Origin: Immundisolibacter sp.
GTDB lineage: Bacteria > Pseudomonadota > Gammaproteobacteria > Immundisolibacterales > Immundisolibacteraceae
NCBI RefSeq assembly: GCF_041601295.1
Contig: NZ_JBFIII010000027.1
Span: 1-31,205, forward strand
DNA length: 31,205 nucleotides
Direction: 5' to 3'
Made by a program: the position numbers and the translations under genes. Below, one piece after another: positions 15,776-23,389 of this stretch (position 1 is the first letter of the stretch; the number at the start of each line of letters is the position of its first letter). Under the pieces are notes generated by a model, which saw only the letters and a list, made by a program, of their open reading frames with translations, searched no databases and was not told where the DNA came from.

Positions 15776-16456
15776 ATGTCCCAACATCACGCGCTTCAGT
15801 TCCCGGGCGAGAGCGCGGCTTATCGCAGCGCGCGCGACGCGCTGCTTGAAGCCGAATCGGCGCTGCGCAGACAACTTGAGAACGTCGCCGCATTGCGTCG
15901 GACGCTACCGCCTGGAGGAGCGCTGGCGCAGGACTATGACTTCGCTGATGCCGCCACCGGTGAGCAGGTTCGACTATCGGAACTGTTCTCGCCGGGGCAT
16001 GACACCCTCGTGGTCTACGGCTATATGTACGCGCCGCAGGCGGCCGCGCCCTGCCCGCTGTGCACATCCATGCTCGACAGCCTGGCCGGGGCCGCCGCGC
16101 ACCTCGCCCAGCACCTTGATCTGGTGGTGGTCGCCAAGGCCGCGCCGCAACAGCTCAAGGCGGTTGCCGACGAGCGCGGCTGGGGTGGTCTGCGGTTGCT
16201 GTCCTGGGGCAATACGACTTTTGGGCGCGACTATCTGACGGAAACCGCCGACGGTGCGCAGATGCCCATGCTCAACGTGTTTCAGCGCAGCGCCTCGGGC
16301 ATCCATCACGCCTGGGGCAGCGAACTGCTCTACGCCCCCCGTGAGCCTGGCCTGCACAGCCGCCATGTGGACCTGATGTGGCCGCTGTGGAATGTGCTCG
16401 ATTTCACCCCCGCCGGTCGCGGTGGCGACTGGCTGCCGCGTTTGCATTACGACTGA
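15776..16456 (+). CDS. DUF899 thioredoxin-like protein
   Basis: A 226-residue cytoplasmic protein of the DUF899 family with a thioredoxin-like fold. The family segments are visible: a helical N-terminus (ALLEAESALRRQLENVAALRR), DYDFADAATGEQVRLSELF, VVYGYMYAP followed by the redox-like CPLC at 93-96, then GRDYLTE, MLNVFQRS and a Trp-rich end (LMWPLWNVLDFTPAGRG). The CxxC pair suggests a thiol-based role, but no reaction is established for the family. The ATG at 15776 has a G-run (15765-15770) as ribosome site; a GTG two codons earlier is possible. It stands alone, 89 bp before the SDR gene. Confidence 0.88.
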   Translation: MSQHHALQFPGESAAYRSARDALLEAESALRRQLENVAALRRTLPPGGALAQDYDFADAATGEQVRLSELFSPGHDTLVVYGYMYAPQAAAPCPLCTSMLDSLAGAAAHLAQHLDLVVVAKAAPQQLKAVADERGWGGLRLLSWGNTTFGRDYLTETADGAQMPMLNVFQRSASGIHHAWGSELLYAPREPGLHSRHVDLMWPLWNVLDFTPAGRGGDWLPRLHYD

Positions 16457-16545
16457 TATGGCCCGGCCACCGTCAGAGCAGTCTCGACCCTGGCCGGTTA
16501 TGCTCTTGAAGCCGAGCGAGTTCATGGATTCCACGGAGCAAAACA

Positions 16546-17406
16546 ATGACCGGACGATTGGCAGGAAAAGTGGCACTGATCACCGGCACGGCGGACGGCC
16601 AGGGACGGGCGGCGGCGCTCGCCTTCGCCCGCGAAGGCGCGAAAGTTGTCGGCTGTGACCTGAAAACCGAGCTGGCCGAGGAAACCGTCGCCCTGGTTCG
16701 CCACGCCGGGGGCGAGATGGTGTCCATGCAACCGCTGAACCTGAATGACGAGGACCAGCTCAAGACCTGGATCGACTTCGCGGTCAGCCACTACGGCGAC
16801 TTCGACATCCTGTACAACAATGCCTCCGGGGTCCGAGGCGGCACCATCGAGAGCCTGACCCGGGCTGACTGGGACTTCAACCTGGCCAACGAGGTCACCA
16901 TCCTGTTCCTGGCCATCAAGCACGCCCTGCCGGTGTTCAAGCGCCGAGGCGGCGGGGTGATCCTGAATACCGGATCGGTCGCCGGCATGGTCGGCGCGGC
17001 CATGCCTGGCAATATTGCCGGCAACTTCGTGCACAACGTATCCAAGGCGGCGGTAATCCGCATGACGGAACACCTGGCGATAGAACTGTCGCCCTGGAAC
17101 ATTCGGGTCAACACCGTTTCGCCCGGCCTGATCGACACCCCGGCCACCCGCCCGCTGCTGGATGTCGGCGGCACAGAACCGTTCACCCGCTCGCTACTGA
17201 TTCGCCGCCCTGGCCAGAGCGAGGACATTGCCCGCGCGGCGGTGTTCATGTGCTCCGACGAGGCGGACTACATCACCGGCGTGAATCTGCCGGTGGATGG
17301 GGGCTGGACCGCCTCCGGCGGCCTGGGTCAACCAGACCCGCAGATGGCGCGGATTTTCGGCGAGGCCATGAACGCGCTGTCCAACATACCGGGTGGGCGA
17401 TCCTAG
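16546..17406 (+). CDS. Short-chain dehydrogenase/reductase with His in place of the catalytic Tyr
   Basis: A 286-residue classical SDR fold. The cofactor motif TGTADGQG (13-20), an acidic residue at the end of beta-2 (CDLK, about 38; NAD preference), NNASG (91-95) and the catalytic Ser144 (TGSVAG) are all present. The expected YxxxK is HNVSK at 163-167, so the catalytic Tyr is His while Lys is kept. The rest (RVNTVSPGLIDTP, YITGVNLPVDGGW) is normal, which argues against decay. It could be a reductase using His, or a non-oxidative or structural paralogue. GGAG lies 7 nt before the ATG. It converges on the Rieske locus, with a strong terminator between them; the substrate is unknown. Confidence 0.93.
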   Translation: MTGRLAGKVALITGTADGQGRAAALAFAREGAKVVGCDLKTELAEETVALVRHAGGEMVSMQPLNLNDEDQLKTWIDFAVSHYGDFDILYNNASGVRGGTIESLTRADWDFNLANEVTILFLAIKHALPVFKRRGGGVILNTGSVAGMVGAAMPGNIAGNFVHNVSKAAVIRMTEHLAIELSPWNIRVNTVSPGLIDTPATRPLLDVGGTEPFTRSLLIRRPGQSEDIARAAVFMCSDEADYITGVNLPVDGGWTASGGLGQPDPQMARIFGEAMNALSNIPGGRS

Positions 17407-17427
17407 CAGCCCTCTCGACTGCAAACC

Positions 17428-17451
17428 CGCGTGTCGCGGCCGCGACACGCG
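17428..17451. repeat. 24-bp perfect palindrome
   Basis: The two 12-bp halves (left half CGCGTGTCGCGG) are exact reverse complements with no spacer, and contain a central GCGGCCGC. It sits 22 bp after the SDR stop and just before the terminator at 17455-17484. It could be a regulator or nucleoid-protein binding site, or part of a composite transcription end. Confidence 0.8.
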
Positions 17452-17454
17452 AGG

Positions 17455-17484
17455 TTGAAAAAGGGCCTTTCGGCCCTTTTTCAA
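17455..17484. terminator. Strong bidirectional intrinsic terminator
   Basis: TTGAAAAAGGGCC (17455-17467) pairs perfectly with GGCCCTTTTTCAA (17472-17484) around the 4-nt loop TTTC: a 13-bp stem with a GC core and A/T-tracts on both flanks. It lies between the convergent SDR gene and the 109-residue gene and should stop both transcripts. Confidence 0.9.
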
Positions 17485-17494
17485 TGATCGATGC

Positions 17495-17824
17495 CTATGG
17501 CACCAGTTCCATGTCTTCGAAGTCCCAGACGCCGGGCTCGTCTGGCGCATGGAACAGCTCCACCGCAAGGCTCACGTCCATGAACGCCTTGGCCAGATGC
17601 AACAGACGTCGCTCGGGCCGCTCCAGATCCGCCTCGGCCGGCGGGAAGTCCCGCAGGTAGGTCAGGATGTCGTCCATATGAGGACACATGGCATCGTAAA
17701 ACGCGCGCAGCGCCGGCATGGCACTGCTGGCGCGCAGCCGCAGGCGTTCTTTGGTGGTGGGCGCAGCCCAGTCCAGGTGAGCGGCCAGGGCAGCGAACCG
17801 TTCCGGCAATTCAGTGTTGTTCAT
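17495..17824 (-). CDS. Small conserved-looking partner protein of the Rieske oxygenase
   Basis: A 109-residue soluble, probably all-helical protein (FAALAAHLDWAAPTTKERLRLRASSAMPALRAFYDAMCPHMDDI, LLHLAKAFMDVSLAVELF) ending in an acidic tail (DEPGVWDFEDMELVP). It follows the oxygenase gene by 16 bp on the same strand, so they share a transcript, and the strong terminator closes the unit 11 bp downstream. It is too short for, and does not resemble, the usual 160-190-residue oxygenase beta subunit, nor is it a ferredoxin (single Cys). I do not recognise a named family. It may be an accessory subunit or stability factor for the oxygenase. The ATG at 17824 fits the spacing; a longer frame would overlap the oxygenase gene. 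Confidence 0.78.
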   Translation of the reverse strand: MNNTELPERFAALAAHLDWAAPTTKERLRLRASSAMPALRAFYDAMCPHMDDILTYLRDFPPAEADLERPERRLLHLAKAFMDVSLAVELFHAPDEPGVWDFEDMELVP

Positions 17825-17840
17825 GTCATTGCTACCCGGG

Positions 17841-19055
17841 TTACCAGCCGTGACCAATCTGGTCGGCAAGGACTTTGTAGGCATGCCGCACCATGATCTC
17901 CATCTCGCCAACCTGCTGATGTTTCTTGGCACCCGAGCGCAGGTTGGTCTGAATCATGGCCAGGTTGGGCAGGTCTTCGCGGATCACGTCCCGCAGGTAG
18001 GCCCGGTTGTACTCGGCGGCCACCTCGCCGGCGGCGTCCTGCGGCGGGCGCATGTGCACCATGAAATCCCAGCGCGTGCGATCGTGACTGAGCGGCCAGT
18101 AGTCCTGGGTCACGAAAAAGCCCTGCAGGGACTGCAGATTGCACATCGGAAAGATGATCATGATGTCGGTCAGCCAATCCGGCAGCTGCAGCGGGTTGAT
18201 CTGCGGCGGATTACCCTGGCCCTGCTTGGCCATATCCGGCGCCAAAGTGGCGTTGCCGCTGTATTTGCGCGCCAGGGTCTCGGCGAAGGTCGGTGTGTGC
18301 TGGATATTGCTGGTGGCCGACACGGCGCGGTGGGTCGTATACAGACGCGCCGCATCGACGCGACCGTTCGGATTCTCGCGGCTGATCGCGATGTCCCCGG
18401 CCGAGGCGCCGTGGACGGTCGAAAAGTGGTAGCTCTCGACAAAGGCATCGAGCACGATCTTCCAGTTGGCCGGCACGATGGCCGAAAAGCGCCCGATGAA
18501 TTCGAACTGCGGGAAGAAACCGCCAAACCCGCTATAGATATCCTCGCCAAGGTACTCGCGCAGGGTTTTAGCCGGCTGCGGATCGACGTTGACGAAGATG
18601 AACCCCTCCCAGGTGTCGCAAGCGACCTCGGTCAGGCCATGTTCGGCCTTGCACAGGTTCGGAAACAGATGCTCTTCCGGCACGGTCACCAGGCTGCCGT
18701 CCAGGCCGTAGCTCCAACTGTGGAAACGGCAGGTAAAACCCGGGACGTTGCCTGAAGGCGCGTAAGCCACCCGGTTGGTGCGATGCGAACAGGCGTTGTG
18801 AAAGGCGCGGATGCGCTGGTCGCGGCCCCGCACCACGAGCACCGAGGTATCGCACACCTCCAGCTCCTTGACGAAATAATCGCCGGGACCAACCAGCTGC
18901 TGCTCCAGACCCACCCGCAACCAGCTCTTCTTGAACACCCGCTCCTTTTCCAGGGCAAAGTACTCAGGCGTAAAAAACTCGCCAATCGGCAACGGGCCAC
19001 TGGGCACATTGCTGGCACCGGTCAGGTGCTGGACGATCTGGACAGGCTGATTCAA
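17841..19055 (-). CDS. Rieske non-haem iron oxygenase, alpha subunit
   Basis: A 404-residue ring-hydroxylating-type oxygenase. The Rieske [2Fe-2S] ligands are Cys89, His91, Cys109 and His112 (CSHRTNRV, CRFHSWSYGLDG). The mononuclear iron site is in DAFVESYHFSTVH, with bridging Asp203 and ligands His210 and His215; the third, acidic ligand probably lies in EDLPNLAMIQ near the C-terminus. Such enzymes use electrons from a ferredoxin and reductase, neither of which is in this window. The start is a TTG at 19055, supported by GGAAGG 6 nt upstream. It is co-transcribed with the 109-residue gene and divergent from the exported Vgb-like gene. The substrate is unknown; aromatic, steroid or alicyclic compounds are all possible. 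Confidence 0.95.
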   Translation of the reverse strand: MNQPVQIVQHLTGASNVPSGPLPIGEFFTPEYFALEKERVFKKSWLRVGLEQQLVGPGDYFVKELEVCDTSVLVVRGRDQRIRAFHNACSHRTNRVAYAPSGNVPGFTCRFHSWSYGLDGSLVTVPEEHLFPNLCKAEHGLTEVACDTWEGFIFVNVDPQPAKTLREYLGEDIYSGFGGFFPQFEFIGRFSAIVPANWKIVLDAFVESYHFSTVHGASAGDIAISRENPNGRVDAARLYTTHRAVSATSNIQHTPTFAETLARKYSGNATLAPDMAKQGQGNPPQINPLQLPDWLTDIMIIFPMCNLQSLQGFFVTQDYWPLSHDRTRWDFMVHMRPPQDAAGEVAAEYNRAYLRDVIREDLPNLAMIQTNLRSGAKKHQQVGEMEIMVRHAYKVLADQIGHGW

Positions 19056-19061
19056 AACTTA

Positions 19062-19067
19062 CCTTCC
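19062..19067 (-). promoter_or_regulatory. Ribosome binding site fixing the oxygenase TTG start
   Basis: GGAAGG on the minus strand lies 6 nt before the TTG at 19055. It supports this rare start codon. Confidence 0.6.
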
Positions 19068-19110
19068 TTGGTTTGGAGTGGGTTTGGCCTGATCGACGCG
19101 TTCGATAATC

Positions 19111-19139
19111 GGGCACGACGATACCTGCGTCGCTAGTGC
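19111..19139. promoter_or_regulatory. Candidate operator in the divergent oxygenase/propeller promoter region
   Basis: Nested inverted repeats GGCAC...GTGCC (outer) and CGACG-N7-CGTCG (inner) lie in the middle of the 155-bp divergent gap. They would suit binding of a dimeric regulator controlling both genes. No regulator gene is adjacent. Confidence 0.3.
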
Positions 19140-19210
19140 CGTCTATCTGCCGACTGGCGTATGTCCTAACATGCGTTAAGGATACGCTGAACGACGCACA
19201 GGGAGGCTTC

Positions 19211-20977
19211 ATGTTGCGAAGAATCACCCACCGGACAACCTACCGTGCGCTTTGGACACTGCTGCTGACGCTATTGTGCGTTTCGCCGACGCGCGCCGTG
19301 GGCCTGTACGGCACGGTTCGCGATACGGCCGACCAGCCCCTGCGTGGCGTCATGGTCACCGTGACCAGCGCCAGCGCGGCAGCCCCGGTGACCAAAGTGT
19401 TCAGCGATGGCAGCGGTGCGTTTCGGGTGCCAGACCTTGGTGCCGGGGTGCGCGTGAACTCCCTGTACGTGAAGGCGAGCCGCCTGGGGTATCGGCAGAC
19501 GCAGCCCGCCGCCGCCGCAGTGACAGACCTGCGTCCACCAGTCAGCGGCGATGCCGCCAAGGTAGACTTCGTGCTCGAACCGGTGTCCGACGTGGCCGAA
19601 CAGGTGTCGGCCTCGGCCTGGCTGGCGCGCCTGCCCGATAGCCCGCAGCGACAGCAGGTGGCAGTCCTGTGCACGCAGTGCCACCAGATGCCGTCGCCGC
19701 GCGTGAAGCGCTTTGCCGCCACACTCGCCGACCAGCCCCTGACGCAGCGGGTCGATGCCTGGCGCGCCATCATCAAGATGATGCGCACCGTGGGTATCTA
19801 CGGTGCCTTGCAGGCCGAACACGCCGCGCCGCTATCCATGGAAGAACTGGCCAAGCCCGAACAGAGCATGTTCAGCCAGGTCGACGAAGACTTGTTGGCG
19901 CCCTATCTTGCGGAGCATTTTCCCAGCCAGTTCGATACCTATCCGGTAGCCGAAGCGGCCCGCCTGCAAGCTCCGCTCGGCGTCACTGGTCGCACCGTGA
20001 TTCGCGAGTATCCGTGGCCCGAGGGTTCCTTCGTGCGCGAGACGGCGGTGGTCGACGGCCAGGTATGGGTGTGCGATATCGCCCGCAACCGCATCGGTCG
20101 GCTGGACCCGACAAGCGGTGCTTACCTGTGGCAGGACGTGCCGTTACTGGGCGCGCCCGCGCCCCATACGCTGGTTCCGGATGGCGTCGGCAATATCTGG
20201 ATGACCCTGCTGGGCAGCGCCGGCCAGATGGCGGCGCGCTTCACCCCGGCCAACAATCAATGGCGCATATATGACGGCTTTCCGGTCGGCCACATGGCGC
20301 ACGACCTGTCGCCAGGCCCGGGCTACCGCATGGCCTTCGACCCCCAGGGCTACGGCTGGGCGACCGTCATCAGCCACAACCAGGTTGTCGGCTTTCATCA
20401 GGACAGTGGCCAGGTCCTCGGCCCGTTCGACCTGCCATTGCCGGAGGGTGAGAACCCGATTCACGTCTCGGTGTATGGCGGGGCACTCAGCCCGGACGGC
20501 AATTACTGGTACGCCCAGTATTTTGGTGAGGTCGGGCGTTTCAACACCAAGACACGGCGTGTCGATCACCGCATCGAACTGCCGCGCGGCAGCGGCCCGC
20601 ACCGCATGGTGCTGGACGAAAAAGGCCTGCTTTACGTGTCCCTGATCGGCGCCGGACAGATATTGGTGTACGACACTGCTGCGCTGGGGGAAGTGGAGCG
20701 CATCACGCTACCGGATACCGCCAGCGCGCCATACGACGTCATGTACGACCCGGCGCGAAAGGCGCTGTGGATGGGCACCGTCAACAATGACAGTCTGTTC
20801 CGCTACGACCTCGACACACGCCGTTTCAGCGAATACCCGCTGGCGATCGCGCACCTGAACATGCGCATCATTGCCGTCGATGCCAACAGCGGCGATCTGT
20901 GGATCGCCAACTCGCCCATTCCATACAACGAGCCGGCCATGCGGCGGGTGTTCATGGTGCACCCGGGAGATATCTGA
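19211..20977 (+). CDS. Exported CarboxypepD_reg-like / CxxCH / Vgb-like beta-propeller protein
   Basis: A 588-residue secreted or periplasmic protein. After a signal peptide (hydrophobic 13-25, cleavage near TRA-VG at about 29-30) comes a carboxypeptidase regulatory-like beta-sandwich (31-125; LYGTVRDTADQPLRGVMVTV, DGSGAFRVPDL). A helical segment then carries one CTQCHQ haem-c motif (Cys154, Cys157, His158). Residues about 262-588 form a beta-propeller with repeats of the virginiamycin-B-lyase type (VWVCDIARNRIGRLDP, GNIWMTLLG). The ATG at 19211 has GGGAGG 4 nt upstream. The haem site suggests electron transfer or a periplasmic dehydrogenase-like role. Divergence from the Rieske gene suggests a shared catabolic setting, but the function is not known. 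Confidence 0.87.
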   Translation: MLRRITHRTTYRALWTLLLTLLCVSPTRAVGLYGTVRDTADQPLRGVMVTVTSASAAAPVTKVFSDGSGAFRVPDLGAGVRVNSLYVKASRLGYRQTQPAAAAVTDLRPPVSGDAAKVDFVLEPVSDVAEQVSASAWLARLPDSPQRQQVAVLCTQCHQMPSPRVKRFAATLADQPLTQRVDAWRAIIKMMRTVGIYGALQAEHAAPLSMEELAKPEQSMFSQVDEDLLAPYLAEHFPSQFDTYPVAEAARLQAPLGVTGRTVIREYPWPEGSFVRETAVVDGQVWVCDIARNRIGRLDPTSGAYLWQDVPLLGAPAPHTLVPDGVGNIWMTLLGSAGQMAARFTPANNQWRIYDGFPVGHMAHDLSPGPGYRMAFDPQGYGWATVISHNQVVGFHQDSGQVLGPFDLPLPEGENPIHVSVYGGALSPDGNYWYAQYFGEVGRFNTKTRRVDHRIELPRGSGPHRMVLDEKGLLYVSLIGAGQILVYDTAALGEVERITLPDTASAPYDVMYDPARKALWMGTVNNDSLFRYDLDTRRFSEYPLAIAHLNMRIIAVDANSGDLWIANSPIPYNEPAMRRVFMVHPGDI

Positions 20978-21002
20978 GACCGCGGCCGAACACGGGGGGC
21001 TG

Positions 21003-22205
21003 TCAGCCCGGCGGCAGCGGCCGCACCTGAGCGGCGGCGTCCCGCGCCCGCTGGCGAGCAGTGTTGACCGTATCGGCACGTGCCAGGGCCACGCCCATGC
21101 GTCGCTTGGGAAAGGACTCGGGCTTGCCGAACAGGCGTATGTCGGTGCCCGGGATGCGCAGGGCCTGCTCGACACCGGCGTAGCCGATGCCGACCGCCTG
21201 TAACTGGCCGTAGATCACCGCACTTGCGGCCGGGCTGACCAGTTCGACATCGACCGGCAGACCCAGAATGGCGCGCGCGTGCAGGTCGAACTCCGACAGC
21301 CGCTGACTGGCGAGGGTCACCAGGCCAGTGTCGTGCGGACGCGGGCTGACCTCGCTGAACCACACCTCGTCGCCGCGCACGAACAGCTCCACCCCGAAAA
21401 TACCGCGCCCACCAAGCGCCGCCGTTACCCGCCCGGCAATGTCCCGCGCACGTCCCAGCGCGGTTTCGCTCATCGCCTGCGGCTGCCAACTCTCGACGTA
21501 ATCGCCATGCACCTGGCGGTGGCCAACCGGCGCGCAGTAATGGGTTTCGATGTCCCCGTCGACGCCGCGGCTGCGTACCGTCAGCAGGGTGATCTCGTAC
21601 TCGAAGCGGATCAGTTCTTCCACGATCACCCGCGCCTGCTGCACCCGGCCAGCGGCGAGCGCGTACGCCCAGGCCGTTTCAAGTTCGGCGGCGTCGTGGA
21701 CCAGGGACTGGCCCTTGCCGGACGAAGACATGACTGGCTTGACCAGGCACGGGAAGCCGACCCCGCCGGCCACCGCCGCCTGCAGCCCCGCCAGACTGTC
21801 GGCAAAGGCGTAGCGCGAGGTGGGCAGGGCCAACTGCTCGGCTGCCAGGCGACGAATGCCCTCGCGATTCATGGTCAGCTGGGCCGCGCGGGCGGTGGGA
21901 ATGACCTCCGCCAGACCATCGGCTTCGATTTCGAGCAGGGTCGCCGTGGCGATGGCTTCGATTTCCGGCACCACCAGATGCGGCCGCTCGCGCTCGATCA
22001 GCGCCCGCAGCGCCGCGCCGTCGGTCATGTCGATCACGTGCGCGCGGTGCGCCACCTGGTGGCCTGGTGCATTGGCGTAGCGGTCGACGGCGATGGTCTC
22101 CACGCCCAGTCGCTGCAGGGCGATGATGACTTCCTTGCCGAGCTCGCCGGCGCCCAGCAGCATGACGCGTGTGGCATTGGCGGCGAGCGGGGTGCCTACG
22201 TGCAT
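21003..22205 (-). CDS. purT: Formate-dependent phosphoribosylglycinamide formyltransferase
   Basis: A 400-residue ATP-grasp enzyme that makes formyl-GAR from GAR, formate and ATP, the folate-independent alternative to PurN in purine synthesis. The N-terminal GAGELGKEV (17-25) and AVDRYANAPGHQVAHR are diagnostic of PurT, and the ATP-grasp core (PVMSSSGKGQS, EVSPRPHDTG) is intact. Length is normal. It lies 39 bp downstream of the RES toxin gene on the same strand, so it could be read from the toxin-antitoxin promoter. It converges on the Vgb-like gene with only 25 bp between them and no clear terminator. Confidence 0.97.
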   Translation of the reverse strand: MHVGTPLAANATRVMLLGAGELGKEVIIALQRLGVETIAVDRYANAPGHQVAHRAHVIDMTDGAALRALIERERPHLVVPEIEAIATATLLEIEADGLAEVIPTARAAQLTMNREGIRRLAAEQLALPTSRYAFADSLAGLQAAVAGGVGFPCLVKPVMSSSGKGQSLVHDAAELETAWAYALAAGRVQQARVIVEELIRFEYEITLLTVRSRGVDGDIETHYCAPVGHRQVHGDYVESWQPQAMSETALGRARDIAGRVTAALGGRGIFGVELFVRGDEVWFSEVSPRPHDTGLVTLASQRLSEFDLHARAILGLPVDVELVSPAASAVIYGQLQAVGIGYAGVEQALRIPGTDIRLFGKPESFPKRRMGVALARADTVNTARQRARDAAAQVRPLPPG

Positions 22206-22244
22206 GGCGAGGTCCTGGGACAGGCGACGGGAAGCGGCATTGTC

Positions 22245-22976
22245 TCAAGCGGCACCGGCGTAACGAAACTCCCAGCGCTCGGCGTGCAGTTCGCGCTCCC
22301 ACACCACCCGCGTCGGCGGCAGCACAGTCAGCTGCCAGGTCTGGTGCTGATTGCGATAGGGCTGCGCCACCTGCCGAAACGGCTCCGGCGTGAGCAGGGC
22401 CAGGCACACGCCGTCCACCTGCCGCGCGGAGCCATAGCGGATCAGCTCAATGCCCGCCCCGCGCGCCTGCTCGGCCAGCGCCTGGCTGACGCTGTAGTCG
22501 GCCGGATCGGTCAGCGCCAGCCGCGTATCGGCAAACACCGCGGTGGTCAGATCGAGGGCGTAGTCAGTGGCGGCGTGGAATTCGAACAGCGTGAGCATTA
22601 CCGTGGCCGACTCGCCAGCCAGGCCCGCGCTGTCGCGGAAAAATCGCAAACGCCAGTACCCGGCCTCGGCACAGGCGGTGGGCCTGTCCTGCGCGCCATA
22701 GAACACGCCCGGATGGGTGCGCGCCCGAAAGCGCGAACCGCCGACCGGCGGCCGGTAGCGAAACGGCGTCGCCAACAGCCAGTGCAGATCGCCCGCCGCT
22801 TTGGCAGCCGGCGGCTTGGCGGTGTCGAGGATGTCTTCCAGCAAGCGCTGGTCGTCCAGGTTGCCGCGCGCCAGACGCAGCGTGGCTACCTGGTGCTGGG
22901 CTTCCACCGCCCGCCAGCCGCTGCCAGCCCAGTGTCCGGCCTCAGACGCGAGCGCGGTGGGCGTCCAGGTACTCAC
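22245..22976 (-). CDS. RES-domain toxin
   Basis: A 243-residue RES-family protein. The family core is visible: RFRARTHPGVFYGAQDRPTACAEAGYWR with the conserved Arg, Tyr and Glu, then VFADTRLALTDPADY and GIELIRYGSARQVDGVCLALL. Characterised RES toxins act on NAD+ or ADP-ribosylate targets using an ADP-ribosyltransferase-like fold. The gene begins with a GTG at 22976 inside the 3' end of the antitoxin gene (35-bp overlap), as expected for translational coupling in a toxin-antitoxin pair. At 243 residues it is longer than short RES toxins of about 150-190, with about 65 extra N-terminal residues. An ATG-less start leaves some doubt about its exact N-terminus. Confidence 0.88.
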   Translation of the reverse strand: MSTWTPTALASEAGHWAGSGWRAVEAQHQVATLRLARGNLDDQRLLEDILDTAKPPAAKAAGDLHWLLATPFRYRPPVGGSRFRARTHPGVFYGAQDRPTACAEAGYWRLRFFRDSAGLAGESATVMLTLFEFHAATDYALDLTTAVFADTRLALTDPADYSVSQALAEQARGAGIELIRYGSARQVDGVCLALLTPEPFRQVAQPYRNQHQTWQLTVLPPTRVVWERELHAERWEFRYAGAA

Positions 22977-23322
22977 AGGCGTGCAGTAGCCCGTCCACGC
23001 GCTTGATGGCGTCGATCGGCCGGGCGTTTTCGAAAGTCAGGTTGGCGCTGCGCAGCCAGCGGCCGGCCAGGGTGTCGTCACCGCCAACCATGGCGGCAAG
23101 CGAGCGGTACAGGCGAACCAGATGGGCCGCCAGCTCGAACGGCTTGCTGCCCGGCACCAGTTGGTATGCCCCGTTCAGCAAACGCGAGGCGGTCGGCTGA
23201 CTGACGCCGATGATGGCCTTCAGCTCGCTCGGACCGATCTGTAGCCGGCCAGCTGTTTCAATCAGTGCCTGAGTCAGTACCCGGCCCGTGTCGGACACGG
23301 CAGCGGCCAGCGCCTGGGTCAT
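22942..23322 (-). CDS. Xre/MbcA/ParS-type antitoxin (DUF2384)
   Basis: A 126-residue antitoxin with an N-terminal helix-turn-helix (about 30-55; IGPSELKAIIGVSQPTASRLLNG) and a C-terminal DUF2384-like toxin-binding region (FELAAHLVRLYRSLAAMVGG, AGRWLRSANLTF, IDAIKRVDGLLHACEYLDAHR). It should neutralise the RES toxin encoded immediately downstream and repress its own promoter. GGAG is 8 nt before the ATG. The upstream region holds a sigma-70-like promoter and two short inverted repeats suited to autorepression. Pairing, order and overlap are typical of Xre-RES systems. Confidence 0.9.
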   Translation of the reverse strand: MTQALAAAVSDTGRVLTQALIETAGRLQIGPSELKAIIGVSQPTASRLLNGAYQLVPGSKPFELAAHLVRLYRSLAAMVGGDDTLAGRWLRSANLTFENARPIDAIKRVDGLLHACEYLDAHRARV

Positions 23323-23338
23323 GGCGAATTCTCCGTAG

Positions 23339-23350
23339 GCAATCTATTGC
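23339..23350. promoter_or_regulatory. Inverted repeat GCAAT-CT-ATTGC, candidate operator
   Basis: A perfect 5-bp inverted repeat with a 2-bp centre lies between the -10 element and the ATG of the antitoxin gene, where a repressor would block transcription. It probably serves the Xre antitoxin, by analogy with other toxin-antitoxin operons. Confidence 0.35.
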
Positions 23351-23356
23351 TTGTGT

Positions 23357-23385
23357 ATTCTCAGGAATAACCCAGCCAATGACAA
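23357..23385 (-). promoter_or_regulatory. Promoter of the Xre-RES(-purT) operon
   Basis: On the minus strand, TTGTCA (23380-23385) and GAGAAT (23357-23362) are separated by 17 bp. The inverted repeat TATTC-TCAG-GAATA (23356-23369) overlaps the -10 element and could be a second operator half. Confidence 0.55.
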
Positions 23386-23389
23386 GCCC

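Noticed and set aside
21279..23006. Plus-strand 575-codon open frame across purT and the RES toxin
   Set aside because: It spans two recognisable genes on the other strand and shows no domain or ribosome site. The composition (Arg, Gln, Gly, His) is that of an antisense shadow.
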